Positions 59,320-64,000 of a DNA stretch of 64,000 bases are shown here, piece after piece (the stretch's first letter is position 1; every line of letters begins with the position of its first letter). The DNA comes from JAABRB01 sp041617635 (GTDB lineage Bacteria > Pseudomonadota > Gammaproteobacteria > Burkholderiales > SG8-39). The position numbers were made by a program, and so were the translations under genes. The notes under the pieces were generated by a model that saw only the letters and a program-made list of their open reading frames with translations, was not told where the DNA came from and searched no databases. Location of the stretch: contig JBFJOO010000002.1 in assembly GCA_041617635.1 (NCBI GenBank), positions 1 through 64,000 of the forward strand, given 5' to 3'.

Positions 59320-60234
59320 ATGACGAAGCCGGTCGAGAGCGCGGTCGATGGGTCGTCGCGGCTGCACATCTGGTGGCTTGCGATCCGGCCGGCTACGCTG
59401 ACGATCTCGCTCACCCCCGTGCTCGTGGGCACAGCCCTCGCGTGGCACGACGCCGGCCGCATCCTGTGGATCCCCTTCATTCTCGCTGCCTCCGCAGCGC
59501 TTCTGATTCAGATCGGCACGAATCTCTACAACGACGTGGGCGACTACGAGCGTGGCGCTGATCGCGCGGAGCGGCTCGGCCCGCCGCGTGCCGTCAGCTC
59601 GGGCTGGCTCGAACCGGGTGAAGTGCGCAGAGCCGTGGTGCTCGTGTTCGCCGCGGCTCTGGTCGTCGGGGCGGGGCTGGCGTGGCACGGCGGCTGGCCG
59701 ATCCTGCTGCTGGGGCTCGCCTCGATCGCCGCCGGAATCGCGTACACGGGGGGACCGCGGCCGATCGCCTACAGTGCGACGGGCGAGCTCTTTGTCTTCG
59801 TGTTCTTCGGGCTGGCCGCGGTGCTCGGGACCTACTACCTGCAGACCTTCTCGTGGACCTGGGGCGGAGTGCTCGCGGCCAGCATGATCGGAGCGCTCGC
59901 GGCAGCGGTCATCGTCGTCAACAATTACCGCGACCTCGACAACGACCGATCGGTGGGCAAGCGCACGCTCGCAGTGTGTGCCGGACGCGCCTGGAGCCAG
60001 GTCGAGTTCGTCGTCCTGCTCGGGGTGCCGTACGCCCTGCTCTTGGGGCTCGGCTCCGTCACCCATGCAGGTTGGTGGCTCTTGCTTCCGTTCTGCTCTT
60101 CGCCCATGGCGGCGTGGATCGCGGTGCGGTTCATACGCGAGCGGCCGGGGCCCGGGTTCAACCGTCTCCTTGCCGATACCGCGCAGTTGCAGCTCATTTT
60201 CAGCTGCCTGCTGGCCGTCGCATTTCTGCTCTGA
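59320..60234 (+). CDS. menA: 1,4-dihydroxy-2-naphthoate polyprenyltransferase-like (MenA/UbiA family)
   Basis: A 304-aa membrane prenyltransferase. NLYNDVGDYERGADRAERLG is the first Asp-rich diphosphate-binding motif, and NNYRDLDNDRSVGKRTLAV the second. Eight to nine helices are visible. MenA converts dihydroxynaphthoate to demethylmenaquinone. No other men genes are in the window, and UbiA-family relatives are hard to separate, so the quinone type is likely but not certain. The ATG at 59320 is chosen over a GTG at 59302. Confidence 0.8.
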   Translation: MTKPVESAVDGSSRLHIWWLAIRPATLTISLTPVLVGTALAWHDAGRILWIPFILAASAALLIQIGTNLYNDVGDYERGADRAERLGPPRAVSSGWLEPGEVRRAVVLVFAAALVVGAGLAWHGGWPILLLGLASIAAGIAYTGGPRPIAYSATGELFVFVFFGLAAVLGTYYLQTFSWTWGGVLAASMIGALAAAVIVVNNYRDLDNDRSVGKRTLAVCAGRAWSQVEFVVLLGVPYALLLGLGSVTHAGWWLLLPFCSSPMAAWIAVRFIRERPGPGFNRLLADTAQLQLIFSCLLAVAFLL

Positions 60235-60654
60235 TCCGGCGCGCCATCCATTCAAGCCCTTGCGATGTCCCAGGGGCTTCTCATTTCTGGCAGCGCGGCT
60301 ACGTCGCAGCCCCTTCCTCCCGTTTTCTCGGATCGCGAAGCCCGCTACCCGGTCCATGAACCCGGCGAGATGGATCCGCAAAAGGATTTCGGATAACGGT
60401 GCACCATCTCCGCACTCTCCCGAGTTCTTGCAGCAGCGCGGCGGTTTGGCCCGACGAGATAGGACCTCAGTTTGATCTGGGTCAGTACGCAGGAACAATG
60501 GACGTGACAGTGTTCTAGAAGCCAGCCACTTGCTCACTGCCGAAGGGGGGAAATGTTCGTCAATAAACTGAATACCAAGAGCAAAACAAAGCACCCGCGC
60601 GACGTCGCTTCACGTTCTGGCGAGAAAAGGCCGGCCTAACCGCCAGACCTCTCC
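60235..60654. other. Intergenic region ahead of the Nfn-like gene
   Basis: 420 bases with no gene or RNA that I can support. Somewhat less GC-rich toward the end (60530-60600). A weak FNR/Anr-like box at 60472-60485 is listed separately. Confidence 0.5.
60472..60485 (+). promoter_or_regulatory. Weak FNR/Anr-like site
   Basis: TTGATctggGTCAG agrees fully with the left half of the FNR consensus TTGAT-N4-ATCAA and at three of five positions on the right. It would fit anaerobic control of the Nfn-rubrerythrin-nifJ genes, but it lies 170 bases upstream, so the promoter is unproven. Confidence 0.3.
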
Positions 60655-63045
60655 ATGTATACGATCGTTCGCCGCCAAGTTTTCTCCGATACCACCTTCC
60701 TGTGGGAAGTGCTGGCTCCCGACGTGGCGGGCTCCGCAGAACCTGGCCATTTTGTCATGGTGCGCCTGCACGAAGGCAGCGAACGCATTCCGCTGACGGT
60801 GGCCGATTTCGATCGCCACAAGGGCACCATCACTCTGGTGATCCAGTCTCTCGGCAAGACCACGGTCGAGATGCGCGATCACTACAAGGAGGGCGACAGC
60901 TTCTCCGATTTCGTCGGGCCGCTCGGCCTGCCGCAGCACGTGAGCAACGTGGGGCACGTCGTGCTGGTCGGCGGCGGGCTCGGCGTGGCCCCAGTGTATC
61001 CGCAGCTGCGGGCGTTCAAGGGCGCCGGCAACCGGACCACGGGCATCGTCGGCTTTCGCAACCGAGATCTCGTGTTCTGGGAAGACCGCTTCAACGAATT
61101 CTGCGACAACCTGATCGTCTACACCGATGACGGAAGTTACGGCACACCAGGCTTCGTCACTTCGGCGCTGAAAGAGGTGCTCGAACGGCAAAGGCCAGAT
61201 CTGGTCATCGCCATCGGGCCGCTGCCGATGATGAACGCCTGTGTCGAGACGACGCGTCCGTATGGCGTGAAGACGATGGTGTCGCTCAACGCCATCATGG
61301 TCGACGGCACCGGGATGTGCGGCTCATGCCGCGTCACCGTCGGCGGCAAGGTCAAGTTCGCCTGCGTCGAAGGCCCGGATTTCGATGGGCACCAGGTCGA
61401 CTTCAAGGAACTGATGCTGCGTCAGCGCCGCTTCAAAGGGGAGGAATCGAAGGCGAGCGAGGATTACGCCCATGTCTGCAACGTCGAAAAGATGCTGTTC
61501 GAGCAGAACAAGCGCAACTACAAGAAATACAAGGACCTCGCGCCGAACGCCGTGAAGATGCCGGAGCGCGACGCACTGGAGCGCTCGCGCAACTTCAAGG
61601 AGGTGAACCTGGGCTACAGCATGCACGATGCCCTGGCGGAAGCTGAGCGCTGCATCATGTGCATCAAGCCCGTCTGCATTGCCGGCTGCCCGGTGTCGAT
61701 CGACATTCCGCGCTTCATTCGCCACCTGCTGGTACGCGACCTCGACGGTGCGCTCGGCGTCATCAACGAATCCAATCTGTTCCCTTCGGTTTGCGGCCGC
61801 GTCTGCCCGCAGGAATCGCAGTGCGAGGCTCAATGCGTCGTAGGCAAGAACAAGAAGGAGGCGATGGAGCCGGTGGCGATCGGTCGGCTCGAGCGTTTCG
61901 TCGGTGACAACGCCCGGGCGCCTCGGGCCGTGCCGCCAAGCTTCGAGGGCACGCTCGGCCGGGTGGCCGTTGTCGGTTCCGGCCCCTCGGGTCTCGCGGT
62001 CGCCGCCGACCTGGCGCGCTACGGCTGCGACGTCACCGTGTTCGAGGCTCTGCACGTCATTGGCGGCGTGCTCCAGTATGGGATCCCGTCCTTCCGACTT
62101 CCGCGCGACATCATCAGCCGCGAGGTCGAGAACCTGAAGGGCATGGGCGTCAAGTTCGAAACCAACAAGGTGATCGGCAAGACCTTCTCCGTCCCCAAGC
62201 TCATGGAGGAAATGGGTTTCGACGCGGTATTTATCGGAGCCGGCGCCGGCGCGCCTTCGTTTCTCGACATTCCCGGCGAGTTTGCCGGCCAGGTCTACTC
62301 GGCGAACGAATTCCTGACGCGCGTCAACCTGATGGGGGGCGATAAGTTTCCCTACCTCGACACGCCGATCACGCTCGGCAAGAGCGTGATCGTGATCGGC
62401 GCCGGCAATACGGCCATGGACTGCTTACGCGTGGCGAAGCGCCTGGGTGCACCGACCGTGCGCTGCGTCTATCGCCGTTCGGAAGCCGAGGCGCCAGCGC
62501 GCGTCGAGGAGATTCGTCATGCCAAGGAGGAGGGCATCGAGTTCTTTTTTCTGCATGCGCCGGTCGAGATCTTCACTGACGACGACGCCAACGTTCGCGG
62601 GATGAAAGTGCGGAAGATGATGCTGGGCGAACCCGACGAGAAAGGTCGCCGCAAGCCCATGCCTCTGGATGAATTTGTCGAGCTCGAGTGCGATACCGTT
62701 ATCTACGCCCTCGGCACCAAGGCCAACCCGATCGTGACCCAGTCGACGCCGGGGTTGGGCCTCAATAAATGGGGTTACATCATTGCGGATGCCGAGACGC
62801 AGGCGACGACGCTGCCGGGCGTATTCGCCGGCGGCGATATCGTGACCGGTGCGGCAACCGTCATTCTTGCCATGGGTGCCGGCCGCCGCGCAGCCAAGGC
62901 CATCGGCGCCTATCTGCAGGGCGGAAAGCGGACCTGGCCGATTACGCAAACCGACGTCGATGCCTTCGTGCCGCCCGCTGCGCTGGGTGCGCCTACGCCG
63001 ACCAGCGCGTCGCCGACAACCCTGCAAAACGAGGGCCAGCCATGA
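60655..63045 (+). CDS. Fused NfnA-NfnB-type NAD(P)H:ferredoxin oxidoreductase
   Basis: A 796-aa single-chain flavoprotein. Residues 1-280 are a ferredoxin-NADP reductase/DHOD electron-transfer domain like NfnA: EPGHFVMVRLHEGSERIPL (FAD), VLVGGGLGVAPVYPQLRAF (NAD) and MCGSCRVTV with C222 for 2Fe-2S. Residues 310-770 are a GltD/NfnB-like part: CIMCIKPVCIAGCPV and CGRVCPQESQCEAQC (4Fe-4S), VVGSGPSGLAVAADLARYG (FAD), VIVIGAGNTAMDCLRVAKRL (NADPH), and a closing FAGGDIVTGAATVILAMGAG. NfnAB complexes couple NADH, NADPH and ferredoxin by flavin bifurcation. Fusion suggests a fixed 1:1 unit. The stop overlaps the rubrerythrin ATG (ATGA). Confidence 0.85.
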   Translation: MYTIVRRQVFSDTTFLWEVLAPDVAGSAEPGHFVMVRLHEGSERIPLTVADFDRHKGTITLVIQSLGKTTVEMRDHYKEGDSFSDFVGPLGLPQHVSNVGHVVLVGGGLGVAPVYPQLRAFKGAGNRTTGIVGFRNRDLVFWEDRFNEFCDNLIVYTDDGSYGTPGFVTSALKEVLERQRPDLVIAIGPLPMMNACVETTRPYGVKTMVSLNAIMVDGTGMCGSCRVTVGGKVKFACVEGPDFDGHQVDFKELMLRQRRFKGEESKASEDYAHVCNVEKMLFEQNKRNYKKYKDLAPNAVKMPERDALERSRNFKEVNLGYSMHDALAEAERCIMCIKPVCIAGCPVSIDIPRFIRHLLVRDLDGALGVINESNLFPSVCGRVCPQESQCEAQCVVGKNKKEAMEPVAIGRLERFVGDNARAPRAVPPSFEGTLGRVAVVGSGPSGLAVAADLARYGCDVTVFEALHVIGGVLQYGIPSFRLPRDIISREVENLKGMGVKFETNKVIGKTFSVPKLMEEMGFDAVFIGAGAGAPSFLDIPGEFAGQVYSANEFLTRVNLMGGDKFPYLDTPITLGKSVIVIGAGNTAMDCLRVAKRLGAPTVRCVYRRSEAEAPARVEEIRHAKEEGIEFFFLHAPVEIFTDDDANVRGMKVRKMMLGEPDEKGRRKPMPLDEFVELECDTVIYALGTKANPIVTQSTPGLGLNKWGYIIADAETQATTLPGVFAGGDIVTGAATVILAMGAGRRAAKAIGAYLQGGKRTWPITQTDVDAFVPPAALGAPTPTSASPTTLQNEGQP

Positions 63046-63677
63046 TCGTCTGTCCGAAGTGCCACCGCCCGATCGAAGGCGAAGAGGTCTACATCTGCTG
63101 CGCAAATGTCGAATTGAGGTGGCGCTGCAACGAGTGCGGGAAAGTCAGCGAAGGATTCGCATTTCCCTACGGCATGTGCCCACATTGCAAGGGCAAGCTC
63201 GAGATGCTCGATCGGGGAGCTATCGACGACACGAAAGGCCTGGACGCAATTCGTGCGGCGTTCGAAATCGAACTCGGCGGCCACGCCTTCTACGAGCGTG
63301 CCGCGAGAGAGGCGACGGATCTGGCGCTGCGCGAGCTCTTCGCCCGCTTTGCCGAGATGGAAAAAGAGCACATGGAGACCTTGTCTAGGCGCTACCATGC
63401 CGACCTGCCGAAACCAGGCGAGGATTTCCAGATCGATCATGCAGCCATCTTCGCCGGGGTGGACCGCAAGCCCGAAGACCCGGCAAACCTGTTTCGCATC
63501 GCCATTTCCTTCGAGGAGCGCGCGGTCGAGTTCTTCACCGAGCAGGGCCAGCGGGCGCCGGAGGGCTCGATCGAGAAGGAGCTCTACAAGGAACTCGCCG
63601 CCGAGGAACGCGAGCACGTGGCGATCATGACGACCGAGTATGGCCGCTGGCAGGCCGGCAAGTCCGGGCTACTTTAG
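63042..63677 (+). CDS. Reverse-type rubrerythrin
   Basis: A 211-aa protein with an N-terminal rubredoxin-like zinc/iron ribbon (CPKC, CC, CNEC, MCPHC; Cys 4, 7, 29, 32, 46, 49) and a C-terminal ferritin-like four-helix domain carrying Glu/His ligands (FEIELGGHAFYERAAREAT, EKEHMETL, EERAVEFF, EEREHVAIM). Rubrerythrins reduce hydrogen peroxide in anaerobic-type metabolism; the ribbon is usually at the C-terminus, so this is the reversed order. It is translationally coupled to the Nfn-like gene and may take electrons from it. Confidence 0.85.
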   Translation: MIVCPKCHRPIEGEEVYICCANVELRWRCNECGKVSEGFAFPYGMCPHCKGKLEMLDRGAIDDTKGLDAIRAAFEIELGGHAFYERAAREATDLALRELFARFAEMEKEHMETLSRRYHADLPKPGEDFQIDHAAIFAGVDRKPEDPANLFRIAISFEERAVEFFTEQGQRAPEGSIEKELYKELAAEEREHVAIMTTEYGRWQAGKSGLL

Positions 63678-63749
63678 CGGTCGGATTGATTCCTCGCTGC
63701 CCCCGATCTGCGGCGCGCGCGGGGGGTGCAGGATGATCGAAAGGGAAAG

Positions 63750-64000
63750 ATGAGCACACGCCAGGTTGTTCTCGAGGGTAACGAGGCCGCCGCACGCATC
63801 GCCCACCTCACCAACGAGGTGATCGCGATCTACCCGATCACCCCGTCGTCGGGCATGGGCGAGCTCGCCGATGCGTGGTCGGCCGCCGGCCGGAAGAACA
63901 TCTGGGGCGCGGTGCCGCAGGTGATCGAGATGCAGAGTGAAGGCGGCGCCGCAGGCGCGGTGCACGGCGCGCTGCAGTCGGGTGCGCTGACCACCACCTT
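63750..64000 (+). CDS. nifJ: Pyruvate:ferredoxin (flavodoxin) oxidoreductase, partial 5' end
   Basis: The first 83 codons are present. EGNEAAARIAHLTNEVIAIY with PITPSS, NIWGAVPQVIEMQSEGGAAG and AVHGALQSGALTTTF are the conserved N-terminus of single-chain PFOR, which converts pyruvate and CoA to acetyl-CoA, CO2 and reduced ferredoxin. The gene continues past the window. An AAGGGAAAG stretch precedes the ATG at 63750. It follows the Nfn-like and rubrerythrin genes by 72 bases, a plausible operon. Confidence 0.88.
   Translation, partial: MSTRQVVLEGNEAAARIAHLTNEVIAIYPITPSSGMGELADAWSAAGRKNIWGAVPQVIEMQSEGGAAGAVHGALQSGALTTT

Overview
The window is one GC-rich bacterial chromosome segment, dense with genes (about 56 CDS) and with no tRNA, rRNA, CRISPR array, transposase or phage gene that I can recognise. 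Several features fit a betaproteobacterium: a second, C-terminally extended IF-1 (89 aa), a double-length tandem UvrA (1905 aa), the surE-pcm-nlpD-rpoS order, the tesA/ybbA head-to-head pair, and an FDH-3 type formate dehydrogenase cluster next to its molybdenum-cofactor genes. The order or genus cannot be fixed from this sequence. MenA, a fused Nfn-type oxidoreductase, a rubrerythrin and the start of a pyruvate:ferredoxin oxidoreductase point to a facultative or microaerobic lifestyle.

Layout. 1-9 kb: thermonuclease, ACT-domain protein, a TldD/TldE-like pair, a promoter with a hairpin leader ahead of a small basic protein and infA2, an SrkA-type kinase, a split ThDP-dependent decarboxylase (alpha and beta subunits), and a divergent dihydroxyphthalate-decarboxylase-like protein. 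9-14 kb: a decayed MFS-type transporter, a Tat-exported aldo/keto reductase, a uracil-DNA glycosylase, and a K+ channel with a partner membrane protein. 14-19 kb: signalling block with a MerR-HTH/pseudo-receiver protein, a PAS-GGDEF-EAL protein, a ceramidase-like membrane protein and a membrane diguanylate cyclase. 19-24 kb: two small proteins, then surE-pcm-nlpD-rpoS. 24-29 kb: mltB and a moxR-DUF58-transglutaminase operon, then a histone-deacetylase-family enzyme. 29-32 kb: mnmH and selD, which together make 2-selenouridine in tRNA. 32-36 kb: tesA and the ybbA-ybbP ABC exporter. 36-46 kb: tandem uvrA, a zinc-peptidase-like protein, an acyl-CoA ligase and rmuC.

46-59 kb is a divergent formate dehydrogenase island. 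On the minus strand moaA-fdhD-mobA-moeA supply and sulfurate the molybdenum cofactor. On the plus strand DUF3305-DUF3306-polyferredoxin-TorD-Tat peptide-fdhA-fdhB-lipoprotein-fdhC encode chaperones, the Tat-exported catalytic subunit (cysteine in place of selenocysteine), the iron-sulfur subunit and the cytochrome b anchor. The unit ends at a strong intrinsic terminator, and menA follows, plausibly tied to the quinone pool.

60-64 kb begins a low-potential redox cluster: a one-chain NfnA-NfnB fusion overlaps a reverse-type rubrerythrin and is followed by nifJ, which runs off the window. I consider this the most interesting locus. Two families of dispersed non-coding repeats (about 58 bp and about 40-90 bp) recur between genes across the window.
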